From the NCBI RefSeq assembly GCF_018860585.1, contig NZ_JAHKPR010000029.1, positions 128,094 through 192,093 of the forward strand: a DNA stretch of 64,000 nucleotides. Reading direction: 5' to 3'. The notes beneath the pieces are model-generated. The model was not told the DNA's origin and ran no database searches. It saw nothing but the letters and a program-made list of their open reading frames with translations. The position numbers and the translations under genes are program-made. This document shows positions 29,308 through 39,007 of this stretch, in pieces (within the stretch, counting starts at the first letter, position 1; every line of letters begins with the position of its first letter). Source of the DNA: Colwellia sp. E2M01 (lineage in GTDB: Bacteria > Pseudomonadota > Gammaproteobacteria > Enterobacterales > Alteromonadaceae).

Positions 29308-32300
29308 TTAACGCGATACTTCTCTTTGATAGATAATTCGGTCATTACCGCGGTATAGTCCAAAAGTTGCTATAGCGTGTGGATTATCATTGAATAAACC
29401 GTCTACATCAGTATATGAGCATTGTAAGTTATCTTCATCTACAGCCCATTTATATTGCAACCATGGAAAAATACTGTAACTAACACAAACTTGGCCAGTA
29501 TTGCTTTCATTTAAATCAACGGTTGGCGCGGTTAATATAATATCGCGTGTTTCACCATGCAACTCTTCGTCAGCAAATGTACCTGACACTGCACTCTTTA
29601 TTGGTGTTTTTTCAGGATCTAAACTGATATTAGTGAGGCTAATATTACTAGAGTTATAAATTGTGCAAGTATCTTCTTCATTCAGGATATATCCATCAGC
29701 GGTATAATAAGTAACTGACAACGTTTGCGGTAAATCTGAGGTATCAGGGCCATAGCTGTTTTCAAGCTGAGCGCGCCCAAAGCGTATTAACTTGCCACTA
29801 GGTTGCAGTGTAAGAATTAGGTTATTACCCGTATCGCCATCATAATCTTTAGTTTCAACAAGATCGCCATCAATAATGGAAACCATAGATAAATCTATAT
29901 CAGAGGTAAATTCAGCAATCTCACTATTTCCTTCATGCCAATAAAAAAAGTTGTCATCGTCATTGTAGCTATAGGTTATAACGCCATTTTCACCAACTAA
30001 GGTTGCTTCATCAATATTTGCAGTTAAGCGTACTAAGTTAGTTGCATCTTTGCCCATTTGACTATTATCGGCAACGGGCGCCAATATTTGCGTACTTGGG
30101 GCGGTATGACTTGCAGCCATTAAACGCTCAAAGTTAGTTAATGATAATTTGATAAAATCTTCAGTATAATTCTGCGTTAGCTGATCATTTGAGTTTCTTG
30201 CTTCAAGAACAATTTTTGGTGCAATTAAATAACCTAATGCCCCCGTTGCTGAACTGTCCGTCAACCTTTGTCCACTATAGACAAAAGGCAAATCTGTTGT
30301 ATTAGCTGTATCACAGCTGCCATTTAAAATACCATCTACAACATTTTTCACGGCAAAATGATCTGGAATAAATCGGCCAACGTAAGGCTCTTCGCCGCTA
30401 ATATCACTACCGCCTAAATATTTACTATCTTGTAAATTAGCACTAAAACTAACTATACCGACTTCGCTATAAGTCATGGATTTATTATTAGCACTGCCGT
30501 TAGTCGCAACCCCATTGGTAAAGTTGGTAAATTCAGTATTTGTTAATGTACCGTCGGTACCTGGGTTCGGTAAATATATGCTACCTGAAATAACGACAGT
30601 ATCGGCAACACTTTCATTTCCAAAGTTTGGTGTCACATTGTTATTAGATAAATCCGCATTAGTATCAGGCACCCCATCGCCATTGGAGTCATCATCAACA
30701 TGCCATGCTACTGCGCTAACACTTGTGGTGAACTCTTCCCCCGCTTTTTTAAAGACGCTATCACTAGCACTTTGCGCTTCAGGGTTGTCAGCTACGTCGA
30801 TAAAAAATCCTAAAGGGCGTACCGTTATTGGATTAGAGCTACCCGTAACATATTCTCCAGAAGAGTTACCATTATCATCAGGCAATTCATAACGCGCATG
30901 AAGTTGCGTCGTACCAGCGTCTGGATAAGTAAAAACAAACTCTGCCTTATTTTGCGTAGCATTACCAAAATCTAGTGCTACTGAACTAAAAGGTAAGTTA
31001 TCAAAAGTAATATTATTTGCCGCAGTACCAATATCAACCCCGGAAATGTTTACTTTTTCAGATCCTGTACTCGGATTTTGATAACTACCCGCCATTTCAA
31101 TAGACTGGCCTGTTACCAAAAGTGGCGCACAAGCACCAGAATCATCAGTTTTAACAGCCTCTACTTGCAAGGTGCTTGCGTTAAAACCTGTATTTGAGGG
31201 TTTTCCTGAAAGCTGTAATGGTAAAGTGGAATCACCTGTATCAGTAACAAATCGAAAACCGGCATCAGCAAAGGTAACCGTACAAGGAATTGCTTCTCCA
31301 TCACTACATTCATAGTATTTATCTATACTTAAAGAAACTTGTTCAGCAACCGTATGGCGATAACTAAAATCACTTTCACCACCGACCACGGTAATCATTT
31401 TGTTTGATATTCCTTCAGAGCTACTAGTTACAAGTAACTGCACATCAACATTATTACTATACAGCAGATCACAATCAGCATTACTACAGGCCTTAATCGA
31501 TATTGTGTCTGGCTCACATGTTAAACCTTGACCATTTAAAGTATCTATCTCAAAGTGATCTATTAAAACTGGACATGAATTTGTGTAGTCTTTAAATGCT
31601 CCTCCTAATACCAAACCACCGCCTATTTCTGTGGTATGAGCATTTTCTTCATCATTATCAGCATCCTCGACTATCACTAAACCAACACTAGAGGTTGATA
31701 TGGCACATTGTTTCAGCCAGCCACCGTCAGGACCGTCATGACTATTTTTACTAGCAATCACTAACGGGGTGTCATCATAAGATTGATTAAAATTAACTAT
31801 TTGACAGTCATTATCGTCATCGGTACCTTGAATATTATCGTTAGTGAGAAATGATTCAAAAGTAATATCGGTTGTAAGCTGTCCACTAGCACCGGCAGTA
31901 ATAGCAATATAGCCTATCGTTTCATTAGTATTTACCGTTCCTGTTGTGGTTTCCCCTCTATCTAAAGCAATATTAAATTGAGTATTGGTAACACTACTAA
32001 CGGTGGTCGCCATAAAAGGCTCTGAAATTGGAAAGGGGCCCGCTGGATGGTTATTCGTCTCATTAGACATGGTTTGAATCGCGGTAATTATTGCCGGTGA
32101 TTGTGAGAAGTTTAAATCAGCTGTATTGACCGTTTCCCAAGAACTACCGTTAATAAATTTGCTTTGAAAACTTTGCGTATTAACACTCCCTACGCGCATA
32201 ACAGCGCCACCATCAAGGTTGTAATCCCCTTCAACAATAGCTAAAAAGTCAACTGTTTGAGCAACATTACCCGTAGGAGGTGAACTATTTGCTTGTTCGC

Positions 32301-33933
32301 GTGATTCAACCTGAGCAATATCAAACCCTTCAGTTGTTACATTTTTAATTCTTAAGGTTAAACGATCTTCATCATTAGCAGTGGTTGGTAAACTAAATAC
32401 TTGAGGAACGCTAGAGAAAGGAGTATCAAAACACACATGCGTAAATTCAGGGTTACTAATGGTATTATTTAAGGTCACTCGGCCAGTAACCGCTTCAACT
32501 AATGTTGGACAAACTCTAGCGCTACCGTCATAACCTCGGCCTGAGTTTTGATTATCATAAATATCTGCAACTTGTGATGAGCTTATCACTTCATCAAAAA
32601 TCAGTAATTCATCAATTAAGCCTTCAAGCGCTTGAGATGAAACAAAGTCACCTCCTATACTATCTTGTTCTTGTCCAAGAATGAGACTCTGTATACTTAA
32701 AGCTGATGACGATTGTGTAACACAACCTTGTAATACCTTATCTACAAATATACAACTTTGATTGCCTTCTCTAGTCCACACTAAATGATGCCACTCGCCA
32801 TCAGCAATTGAAGGTGTCCTAATATCACCTTGATAAGAATTCTTTAAATGGGGTCTAAAATTAGTATCATTGATAAACCACATTAGTAAATCATTAGCAC
32901 TAGCGCCAGCACCAGAGAGGAAGCTTTGGTTTGAAGTTTTACTACTTTTAGACCATAAAGAAATACTAAAGTTGGTTTTCCCAGTTAAAACCGATTCATC
33001 AAGAATAGCGTAATCATCGATGCCTGTTGCACTTAAATCTATTGCATTACACACCTTACCTTCGGTAGGTTGACTATCTATTGCTTGACCATCTGCCCCC
33101 GTAATTGAGTCTATAATTTCACCAGGGGCGCCCGTATACACTAATTCATCAAAACGATAATCCGTAATCGGCATTATAAACGATGGTGTTCCACAAAAAT
33201 CACCAAAATCAGGAATATCATCCTCAAACTCTATGACTTGCTCTGTATTCGATGGGGTCAGATTTTTAGCGCTGATAGCACCTTTAACATATGATTGATA
33301 AGAAATGGTGACATTTTCTTTGCTATATATGAACCCTGAAAAGTTCACTTCGTTACCAACAACAATATTATCTGCTGAGTAAAGTAACAATTGGGTTGCG
33401 CTACCATTTTCATTCAAACCTGATTGATATCCTAAAGTAACGATACCCTGAACAAAGATGCGTACAACGCCAGAGCCGTTAATGATTATATTTCTTTGCG
33501 AGTTATTAACAAAATTTCCTGTAAAGTAATAATCACCTTCGGTTAGTGTTAAAACTGAGTGATAATTTAATAATAAATCGCCATAGTTTCCTGGCGCTAT
33601 AGTTTGGCTTTCATTTACAATAAGTGTAATATCACCATCTTCACCAGTTCCAAAATCATTAATATTTACAACTTCAGCTATAGAACCTAGTTTAGTACAA
33701 GGTCCATCTTCACAACTATTCCAATTATCACCTGAAGCATCGATAATATCTTGATTAGTTGCTAAAATATTATCGGGACTATTCTTAAGTTGACCATGGT
33801 AATTAAAAGTAATAAGCCCTTCATCATCATTATTTTGTATTCCATCTGGAAAAACAACTGGACACTCTACAGCCCTTACACTTTGAGAAAATAGAATAAG
33901 GAGTAGATAATAAAACAGTGCACGAATTGTCAT
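29308..33933 (-). CDS. mshQ: MSHA-associated large surface protein MshQ
   Basis: This is the last and largest product of the msh locus: 1541 residues with a signal peptide (cleavage near SVRA-VECP). After an N-terminal beta-rich region (about 40-235) there is a LamG/concanavalin-like domain (about 290-460, with NFSISLWSKSSK and EWHHLVWTREGNQ). Two repeated-looking segments with FDTPFSSVPQVF and FNQSYDDTPLVIASKN follow. The C-terminal half (DUF6701 type) ends with the MshQ hallmark ATFGLYRGNDRIIYQRE. It is probably a tip or surface adhesin component; binding partners are unknown. It starts one base after mshP ends. Confidence 0.88.
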   Translation of the reverse strand: MTIRALFYYLLLILFSQSVRAVECPVVFPDGIQNNDDEGLITFNYHGQLKNSPDNILATNQDIIDASGDNWNSCEDGPCTKLGSIAEVVNINDFGTGEDGDITLIVNESQTIAPGNYGDLLLNYHSVLTLTEGDYYFTGNFVNNSQRNIIINGSGVVRIFVQGIVTLGYQSGLNENGSATQLLLYSADNIVVGNEVNFSGFIYSKENVTISYQSYVKGAISAKNLTPSNTEQVIEFEDDIPDFGDFCGTPSFIMPITDYRFDELVYTGAPGEIIDSITGADGQAIDSQPTEGKVCNAIDLSATGIDDYAILDESVLTGKTNFSISLWSKSSKTSNQSFLSGAGASANDLLMWFINDTNFRPHLKNSYQGDIRTPSIADGEWHHLVWTREGNQSCIFVDKVLQGCVTQSSSALSIQSLILGQEQDSIGGDFVSSQALEGLIDELLIFDEVISSSQVADIYDNQNSGRGYDGSARVCPTLVEAVTGRVTLNNTISNPEFTHVCFDTPFSSVPQVFSLPTTANDEDRLTLRIKNVTTEGFDIAQVESREQANSSPPTGNVAQTVDFLAIVEGDYNLDGGAVMRVGSVNTQSFQSKFINGSSWETVNTADLNFSQSPAIITAIQTMSNETNNHPAGPFPISEPFMATTVSSVTNTQFNIALDRGETTTGTVNTNETIGYIAITAGASGQLTTDITFESFLTNDNIQGTDDDNDCQIVNFNQSYDDTPLVIASKNSHDGPDGGWLKQCAISTSSVGLVIVEDADNDEENAHTTEIGGGLVLGGAFKDYTNSCPVLIDHFEIDTLNGQGLTCEPDTISIKACSNADCDLLYSNNVDVQLLVTSSSEGISNKMITVVGGESDFSYRHTVAEQVSLSIDKYYECSDGEAIPCTVTFADAGFRFVTDTGDSTLPLQLSGKPSNTGFNASTLQVEAVKTDDSGACAPLLVTGQSIEMAGSYQNPSTGSEKVNISGVDIGTAANNITFDNLPFSSVALDFGNATQNKAEFVFTYPDAGTTQLHARYELPDDNGNSSGEYVTGSSNPITVRPLGFFIDVADNPEAQSASDSVFKKAGEEFTTSVSAVAWHVDDDSNGDGVPDTNADLSNNNVTPNFGNESVADTVVISGSIYLPNPGTDGTLTNTEFTNFTNGVATNGSANNKSMTYSEVGIVSFSANLQDSKYLGGSDISGEEPYVGRFIPDHFAVKNVVDGILNGSCDTANTTDLPFVYSGQRLTDSSATGALGYLIAPKIVLEARNSNDQLTQNYTEDFIKLSLTNFERLMAASHTAPSTQILAPVADNSQMGKDATNLVRLTANIDEATLVGENGVITYSYNDDDNFFYWHEGNSEIAEFTSDIDLSMVSIIDGDLVETKDYDGDTGNNLILTLQPSGKLIRFGRAQLENSYGPDTSDLPQTLSVTYYTADGYILNEEDTCTIYNSSNISLTNISLDPEKTPIKSAVSGTFADEELHGETRDIILTAPTVDLNESNTGQVCVSYSIFPWLQYKWAVDEDNLQCSYTDVDGLFNDNPHAIATFGLYRGNDRIIYQREVSR

Positions 33934-34431
33934 CTACAAACTCCTCGCTTCTATTTGAATCGTTCTGCTGCTTTTTACAATCACTTTACTGTCAGAATTC
34001 ATAGCGCCAGTACCACACTTCCCAGTACTGGTTAGCCGGTAATACTCAACATCATTCTCGCTATCAGAATAGTAATTGTCACACGTTGTTGTCGCTTCAC
34101 AATCATATAAGCCTGGAATATCTGTATTTTCATCTTGAAAGTCATAAGTAATAATATTGCTAGCATTACAAACGCCAACGGTATTGTTAAGCGGAAAAAG
34201 TTGTTGTAACTCTGCTTGCATTGCAGAGTTTGCGGCCATATAAGCGCGCGTACCTAAAACTTCTTGTGATACAGTTTCACTGCTGGTTGAAATCATGCGC
34301 ATTAGCGCACTACCAAGTAAAGTTAAAATAATGATAACGAATAAAGCTAAGACAATAGAACTCCCTCGCTGTGCATCAGTGCGAGTTAGGTTGCTGTGGA
34401 ATCTATTTTTAAGCGATTGTTGGTTATGCAT
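33934..34431 (-). CDS. mshP: MSHA minor component MshP
   Basis: This 165-residue PilX-like minor pilin has a prepilin-like leader ending in RG and a hydrophobic helix (SSIVLALFVIIILTLLGSAL) without the usual Glu at +5. The C-terminal part has cysteines (VCNASN, YDCEATTTCDNYY, GKCGTG) that probably form disulphides. It lies between mshO and mshQ. Assignment as MshP rests on position and on this N-terminal layout. Confidence 0.85.
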   Translation of the reverse strand: MHNQQSLKNRFHSNLTRTDAQRGSSIVLALFVIIILTLLGSALMRMISTSSETVSQEVLGTRAYMAANSAMQAELQQLFPLNNTVGVCNASNIITYDFQDENTDIPGLYDCEATTTCDNYYSDSENDVEYYRLTSTGKCGTGAMNSDSKVIVKSSRTIQIEARSL

Positions 34432-34572
34432 ATTGCCAGTTAAAACTACTATTTATTAGGACTAACATTGATATAAAGGTAACGCTAAGCAGATGTTTAT
34501 GCAATATAAGCATGATCTCTGATAAAGTGTTAACTCATAAAATTACAGTTAAAAATTTGCAATACATGCTAC

Positions 34573-35457
34573 TTAAGGAACATTGTTAATATGTACTTCG
34601 TGATCAAACACGTAACTCTCATCATCTTGTGTAAACTTAAGATGTATTTGCACAACCGCATTACGCCTTAACGTTGCAGGTTGGTAATTAAAAGGTAAAT
34701 GACCATTAAAGTTTGTCGTTAAATACCCCGCCATAAGCGTGCTAGAAGAAACAGGCGGAGCAATCTGGTTACCACTAGCAATGTTTTCTTGGTAACGAGA
34801 AATAAAACCTGATGTTACACAATAGCTCACCTGGTCATTAATAATATAAAGCCGTTTAGTGGGTGAATCTTCAATAAAGTTAATCGCCTGGTTAAGGATT
34901 ATTTCAGAAAGATCTACAGCAGTACCAAATACTATATTGTCGGTAACACTTTCAACTTGAAAAGTTTTACCGAGTGCAGCTGTAGAGTCTGCATAAATAT
35001 CGTCAGTACTTAATGGGTAAACTGTCGCCAGTGCATTACAGTTAGAAACAGTGTCACATTGAAAAGAATCGCCTTCATTATTATTGAAAGGAATTATAGA
35101 TAAACTGTTGCTAGCTGGCTCTGGCATTACAGGAATATCGGTATAAACAGTACTAGCGATAATGGGAGTAAATTGAAGACACTGTCCTTGTCCTGCATTA
35201 AAGTTTTTAACACGAATACTATTTGGTAACGCATTACGTAATTCACGACTTAAACGTTCGATCACAAAACGTGCATTACCAACCAGTTCATCTCGGGCCG
35301 TAGCATTGATATAAGTTTGCGTAGATAGGCTGATAAAACCACTTATGCCTACCGCCATTATGCCTAAAATCATAATAACTAGAATCATTTCTAGCAAAGT
35401 AAAACCTTGCGTAATTTTTCGCTTCTTTCGGCTAAACTTGACGGCTAAAAAAATCAT
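34573..35457 (-). CDS. mshO: MSHA minor pilin MshO
   Basis: This PilW-like minor prepilin (294 residues) has a leader ending ITQG followed by FTLLEMILVIMILGIMAVG, with the conserved Glu5. The mature domain has the ELVGNARFVIERLSRELRNALPNS segment typical of the GspJ/PilW family. Its start overlaps the mshD stop by one base (TAATG). In the family, MshO and MshD are thought to be part of the initiating tip complex. Confidence 0.9.
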   Translation of the reverse strand: MIFLAVKFSRKKRKITQGFTLLEMILVIMILGIMAVGISGFISLSTQTYINATARDELVGNARFVIERLSRELRNALPNSIRVKNFNAGQGQCLQFTPIIASTVYTDIPVMPEPASNSLSIIPFNNNEGDSFQCDTVSNCNALATVYPLSTDDIYADSTAALGKTFQVESVTDNIVFGTAVDLSEIILNQAINFIEDSPTKRLYIINDQVSYCVTSGFISRYQENIASGNQIAPPVSSSTLMAGYLTTNFNGHLPFNYQPATLRRNAVVQIHLKFTQDDESYVFDHEVHINNVP

Positions 35458-36017
35458 TAAAAATTAGCCTTATGGCTGGTAAACTCAATTTCGGTGCCTA
35501 AAGGGGTTGTTACTGTTACAGTAATACGCTTCGCCAACCTGTTAGCTAAACCAAGATCCTCACCTGCATAAATCACCTTGACAGATATTTTGAACTGATC
35601 GTAACCGCCATCAATATCGTCACCCGTTGAGTTTTTTTTATCGCTATAATTGTGAAAGTCGTCTACATCATCGAATAAATTACGATTATCTTCACCAGTC
35701 TCTGGCCCAAGTGTTGTAGTACAAGCCGCAGTCCCTGCTTCATCGCATCGAACACGTCCACCAGACATATCTGAATTATCATCAAAAGCACGGCTCGTTA
35801 TATCGTTCATTAAACTTTGTGCAAGCTCTGAGGCTTTAATTTGTAATACATTATCTGCACTTTTCTCATCTGCTGGAGCGATAAGAGTACTCACGATAGC
35901 CAATGATATCGTTAATATAACAATACCTATAATCAACTCAATTAGGGTAAATCCTTGCTGTTTTTTAACTAAACTAGTGAATTGACGGGCTTGTTTATTA
36001 TGGAAGATCGAATGCAT
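35457..36017 (-). CDS. mshD: MSHA minor pilin MshD
   Basis: This minor prepilin (186 residues) has a leader ending KKQQG followed by FTLIELIIGIVILTISLAI. The frame is open to 36038, but the ATG at 36017 (MHSIFHNKQ) is preferred because AGGAGG lies about nine bases before it, inside the earlier part of the frame and inside the mshC coding end. The gene overlaps mshC by 20 bases. GspI/PilV-like in layout. Confidence 0.9.
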   Translation of the reverse strand: MHSIFHNKQARQFTSLVKKQQGFTLIELIIGIVILTISLAIVSTLIAPADEKSADNVLQIKASELAQSLMNDITSRAFDDNSDMSGGRVRCDEAGTAACTTTLGPETGEDNRNLFDDVDDFHNYSDKKNSTGDDIDGGYDQFKISVKVIYAGEDLGLANRLAKRITVTVTTPLGTEIEFTSHKANF

Positions 36018-36510
36018 GAATATAGCCCTCCTTTTCAATAGTAATTTTTAGTGATGTACTTGTTGGGTGCGCCACATTGATTACACAACCATTTAAGCAG
36101 TCTTTAGTAGGTCGCCCCATCCAATCAAAACCTACCGCTTGAGGATTACTTTGACCATCAATATTAAAGGTAATTTGATAGCGACTATCAACTAAATAGC
36201 CTGTTGCATCAGGCTCCCAGTTTTCAATCGTTCCTGGAAATATCATCACATCGCAATCAGTTCTATCAGGAATGCCATAACGAGGATAATCATTATCAAA
36301 TACTATTTGATGGCAATAATCATCTGCTTGGGAAGTTTGTTGCATCGCCCGTTGCTGCGTTAAACGCAATGCTGCAATTAATTGTGCTCTATGTGTATGT
36401 GCTTCGTAACCATCAGTACTATCAAATTTTGGCGCTACCGATACGGCAAGAATTGAAATCAAAAGGATGACAGCAATCAATTCTATTAAAGTAAAGCCTT
36501 GGTTTTGCAT
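35998..36510 (-). CDS. mshC: MSHA minor pilin MshC
   Basis: This GspH/FimT-like minor prepilin has about 170 residues. The frame is open to 36603, but the ATG at 36510 gives the short leader MQNQG before FTLIELIAVILLISILAVS, which is what prepilin peptidase substrates have; the longer version would put 35 residues before the cleavage site. It is the first gene of the mshCDOPQ part, which is cut off from mshBA by the opposite-strand ligase gene and therefore needs its own promoter in 36511-36671. Confidence 0.88.
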   Translation of the reverse strand: MQNQGFTLIELIAVILLISILAVSVAPKFDSTDGYEAHTHRAQLIAALRLTQQRAMQQTSQADDYCHQIVFDNDYPRYGIPDRTDCDVMIFPGTIENWEPDATGYLVDSRYQITFNIDGQSNPQAVGFDWMGRPTKDCLNGCVINVAHPTSTSLKITIEKEGYIHAFDLP

Positions 36511-36610
36511 ATTGGTGCTCGATGATAAGTAAATTTTTCTGACGTGACCCCAAATCAATTCTCTGCTGTAGTAAGTACTAACCATACCAACAAAAAATAG
36601 CATTATTATC

Positions 36611-36640
36611 TTACAACACTTTAACCATAGATTGTATACT
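36611..36640 (+). promoter_or_regulatory. Possible promoter of the oligosaccharyltransferase gene
   Basis: A -10-like TATACT (36635-36640) has a weak -35 TTACAA (36611-36616) at 18-base spacing, about 31 bases before the TTG start at 36672, in the divergent region shared with mshC. Confidence 0.35.
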
Positions 36641-36671
36641 CAAGTATTGCATTGACTATCATGAGCTTATT

Positions 36672-38396
36672 TTGATTTTATTACCTTATTTTAAATTTTT
36701 TCTCGTACTTTATTTCCTCGTTGGTATGCATGTCATTTTAGATACACCTGGCGGTGTTGGCTTATATTATTCTTATAATGTTATTGCTTGGATAATAACG
36801 TCAATATTAATTGCCCTTGGTTTATGGCAAATAACCTTAAATAAAAAAATTTACTACAGTAACATGCTACTTTGGTTAACCTTAGGCTGTATTTGCTTAG
36901 TTATTCCTATTTTTTATAATTTTCAATTTACTGACCATGCTATTCCTAGAGTACTCGCCTTAATCGGTGGCTTGCTCTTTTTGTTTTCTCTCTATCAATT
37001 TCAACTATCCAAACCTAATATTTTACAAATACTTGGCATAATATTAATTGCTATTATATTGGAAGCCAGCTTTGGTTTAGTACAGTTTTTTATATTTGAA
37101 GCCGGAGATTGGGGTGGTTATAGAATAGGTTCTAGTCGCCCACATGGCGTATTCTTACAACCCAATGTGATGGCAAGCTTTATGGCGACAGGTCTAGCTA
37201 TAGCTTTGTTCTTCTCAAGTAAAACAACACTTTTAACAAAATACAAACCACTTAAGTACTTTGTATTTTTTAGCCTGTTCAGCACTACTTTTTTATTAGT
37301 GGTATTACAATCTAGAACCGGCTTTGTTGGTGCATTATTGGCATTAATATGTACAACACCATATATTTTTCAAAAAAGTAAAAGACAATTAGTTACGAAC
37401 TTATGCGTTATAGGCTTAGCAATAAGTGCGGCATTAATTTGTATTGAAAAATCTTCTACTCCTGTTCGCTCTACCGAAGTCTATCAAAATACAGGGGTTC
37501 GTTATGACGTCTATCTGGTTAGCCTTAATATGATTAAAGAGGAGCCACTATTAGGCTACGGCTACGGTGGGTTTGAACGAAGCTTTATTGACCACTTCAA
37601 CCAATATGCTCAACAGCATCCAGAAGTTGGCGATACGTTGGTGAATTTTTCTCATCCCCATAACGAGGTGTTTTTTTGGGTCGTTGAAGGAGGCGGAGTT
37701 GCTTTATTAGCTTTTTTGCTTTTTACTGTCGGTTTTGTATTAACTTGGATTAAAATTCCTCTAAACAAAGGTTTGTTATTATTAGCTTTACCCTTACCTT
37801 TATTGGTACATTGCCAATTTGAGTTTCCTTTTTATAGCTCTGTTTCGCATTGGTTAGTATTTTTAATATTACTGTGGGTCATTGATCAATATACTATAAA
37901 TACTAAAAACAAAATAAATATTATTCCTTGTCAAAAAACGTTTTTAATACGCTTTTTGGCTTTATTGATACCTGCTATTTTTGTCCCTTTTATGGTAACT
38001 GCACAACACACTGCATATATTTTAGTAGAATACGAAAAAAACTTAACAGACCCTGTAGCGCTTAAACGTTTGAATAATATTGTTAACCCTATAGCTTGGC
38101 AAAATCGGTTAGATGCTGCGGTATATGCTCATATACTTATTTCAGGTTTACATGAAAGAGATAACGAAAAACTAACTAGTTACCTTGATTGGGTTATTGA
38201 TCGTATACAATATAAACCAAGACCAATTTTGTATAGAAAAGCGTTATTAGTGGCGAATATACTCGATAAAGAAGAACTTTTTGACCGACTACTTAACGAA
38301 GCTCAACGTACTTATCCACAAGAGAAAACAAGATGGTTAATAGATTTAGAGAAGCATGAAGTACAAGTTAAACAAAATAATACGACAACTAAATAA
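36672..38396 (+). CDS. PglL/WaaL-type O-oligosaccharyltransferase
   Basis: This polytopic inner-membrane protein (574 residues, about 10-12 membrane segments) is of the Wzy_C superfamily. Seen: GVFLQPN (159-165), LQSRTG (212-217), the periplasmic loop motif GYGYGGFE (295-302), and HPHNE (328-332), whose histidine is characteristic of PglL/WaaL ligases. A C-terminal Wzy_C_2-like domain (about 440-560) is typical of PglL rather than Wzy. The family moves lipid-linked glycans onto Ser/Thr of pilins. The start is TTG at 36672 with only GAG upstream; the next ATG (codon 19) would cut the first helix. It lies inside the msh locus on the opposite strand, so MSHA pilin is its likely substrate (inference). 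An O-antigen ligase or polymerase role cannot be ruled out. Confidence 0.85.
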   Translation: MILLPYFKFFLVLYFLVGMHVILDTPGGVGLYYSYNVIAWIITSILIALGLWQITLNKKIYYSNMLLWLTLGCICLVIPIFYNFQFTDHAIPRVLALIGGLLFLFSLYQFQLSKPNILQILGIILIAIILEASFGLVQFFIFEAGDWGGYRIGSSRPHGVFLQPNVMASFMATGLAIALFFSSKTTLLTKYKPLKYFVFFSLFSTTFLLVVLQSRTGFVGALLALICTTPYIFQKSKRQLVTNLCVIGLAISAALICIEKSSTPVRSTEVYQNTGVRYDVYLVSLNMIKEEPLLGYGYGGFERSFIDHFNQYAQQHPEVGDTLVNFSHPHNEVFFWVVEGGGVALLAFLLFTVGFVLTWIKIPLNKGLLLLALPLPLLVHCQFEFPFYSSVSHWLVFLILLWVIDQYTINTKNKINIIPCQKTFLIRFLALLIPAIFVPFMVTAQHTAYILVEYEKNLTDPVALKRLNNIVNPIAWQNRLDAAVYAHILISGLHERDNEKLTSYLDWVIDRIQYKPRPILYRKALLVANILDKEELFDRLLNEAQRTYPQEKTRWLIDLEKHEVQVKQNNTTTK

Positions 38397-38412
38397 ACAA
38401 TCAGACATAAAA

Positions 38413-38433
38413 AAGCCGAGGTTTACTCGGCTT
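38413..38433. terminator. Terminator between the ligase gene and mshA
   Basis: An 8-bp perfect stem (AAGCCGAG at 38413-38420, CTCGGCTT at 38426-38433) has a 5-base loop. A runs precede it on the plus strand (T run on the minus strand after the stem) and TAATAATTTTT follows it, so it can serve both convergent genes. It probably separates mshA from the downstream mshCDOPQ genes. Confidence 0.8.
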
Positions 38434-38460
38434 AATAATTTTTAGTTTATATCTATGCAA

Positions 38461-38943
38461 TTAACAATCAGAAACAACACTTTCAATTTCAGGTTTATCA
38501 CCTGACTCTGCTGCATTGCTATAAGTAACCTGACACTCAACTTTATTCGAGGCATCTGAATGCTGAAAAGAAATACTACCATCAGTCCCATCATCATCGA
38601 GGAGGAAATCTGCACCTTCACTTACTGAAGCAGAAATATCCGTTAACTTTTGAATATCTGCAGCTATTGGGTATCCATTAACAAAAGTAACAGTATCGCT
38701 GCCAAAAGACATACTCCCACCTGCACTAACACCTTTAACAAGACGTTTCGCATAAGCCATATCTGCCGCAGATTTTAAAGAACCTTCAACTGCTTGCACA
38801 ACTGACGCTTTTGCATCACCGCTCAAATCAATAAACTTAGGTGCTGCAGTAACAGCTAAAATACCTAGAATAACGATTACTACTACCAATTCAATTAAGG
38901 TAAAACCCTTTTGATTTACTTTAACATTCATACTATTTTTCAT
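38461..38943 (-). CDS. mshA: MSHA major pilin MshA
   Basis: This is the probable major subunit of the mannose-sensitive haemagglutinin type IVa pilus. The 160-residue prepilin has a 13-residue leader (ending NQKG) and the mature N-terminus FTLIELVVVIVILGILAVTA with Glu5. GAGGA lies 7 bases before the ATG. The C-terminal region has a cysteine pair (VECQVTY and the last residue Cys), which forms the D-loop disulphide in type IV pilins. It is the last gene before a terminator and has an apparent promoter of its own, in line with a major pilin. Confidence 0.92.
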   Translation of the reverse strand: MKNSMNVKVNQKGFTLIELVVVIVILGILAVTAAPKFIDLSGDAKASVVQAVEGSLKSAADMAYAKRLVKGVSAGGSMSFGSDTVTFVNGYPIAADIQKLTDISASVSEGADFLLDDDGTDGSISFQHSDASNKVECQVTYSNAAESGDKPEIESVVSDC

Positions 38944-39007
38944 GTTTTATCCTCAATTTATAAACGAAAATATTCGCGTTTTAATGGCTGATTTAGACTT
39001 ACTTAAT

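Noticed and set aside
30476-30892. 138-codon plus-strand frame inside mshQ
   Set aside because: Long only because mshQ has few suitable stop triplets on that strand; hydrophobic Leu/Val/Ser composition is what Asp/Asn/Ser-rich coding gives in antisense.
36511-36603. N-terminal extension of mshC to an upstream start
   Set aside because: Would place 35 residues, with no ribosome site, before the prepilin cleavage site; the ATG at 36510 gives a normal leader.
36672-38396. Recent mobile-element insertion carrying the ligase gene
   Set aside because: No transposase, target-site duplication or flanking inverted repeats are seen, and AT content looks like that of the neighbours.
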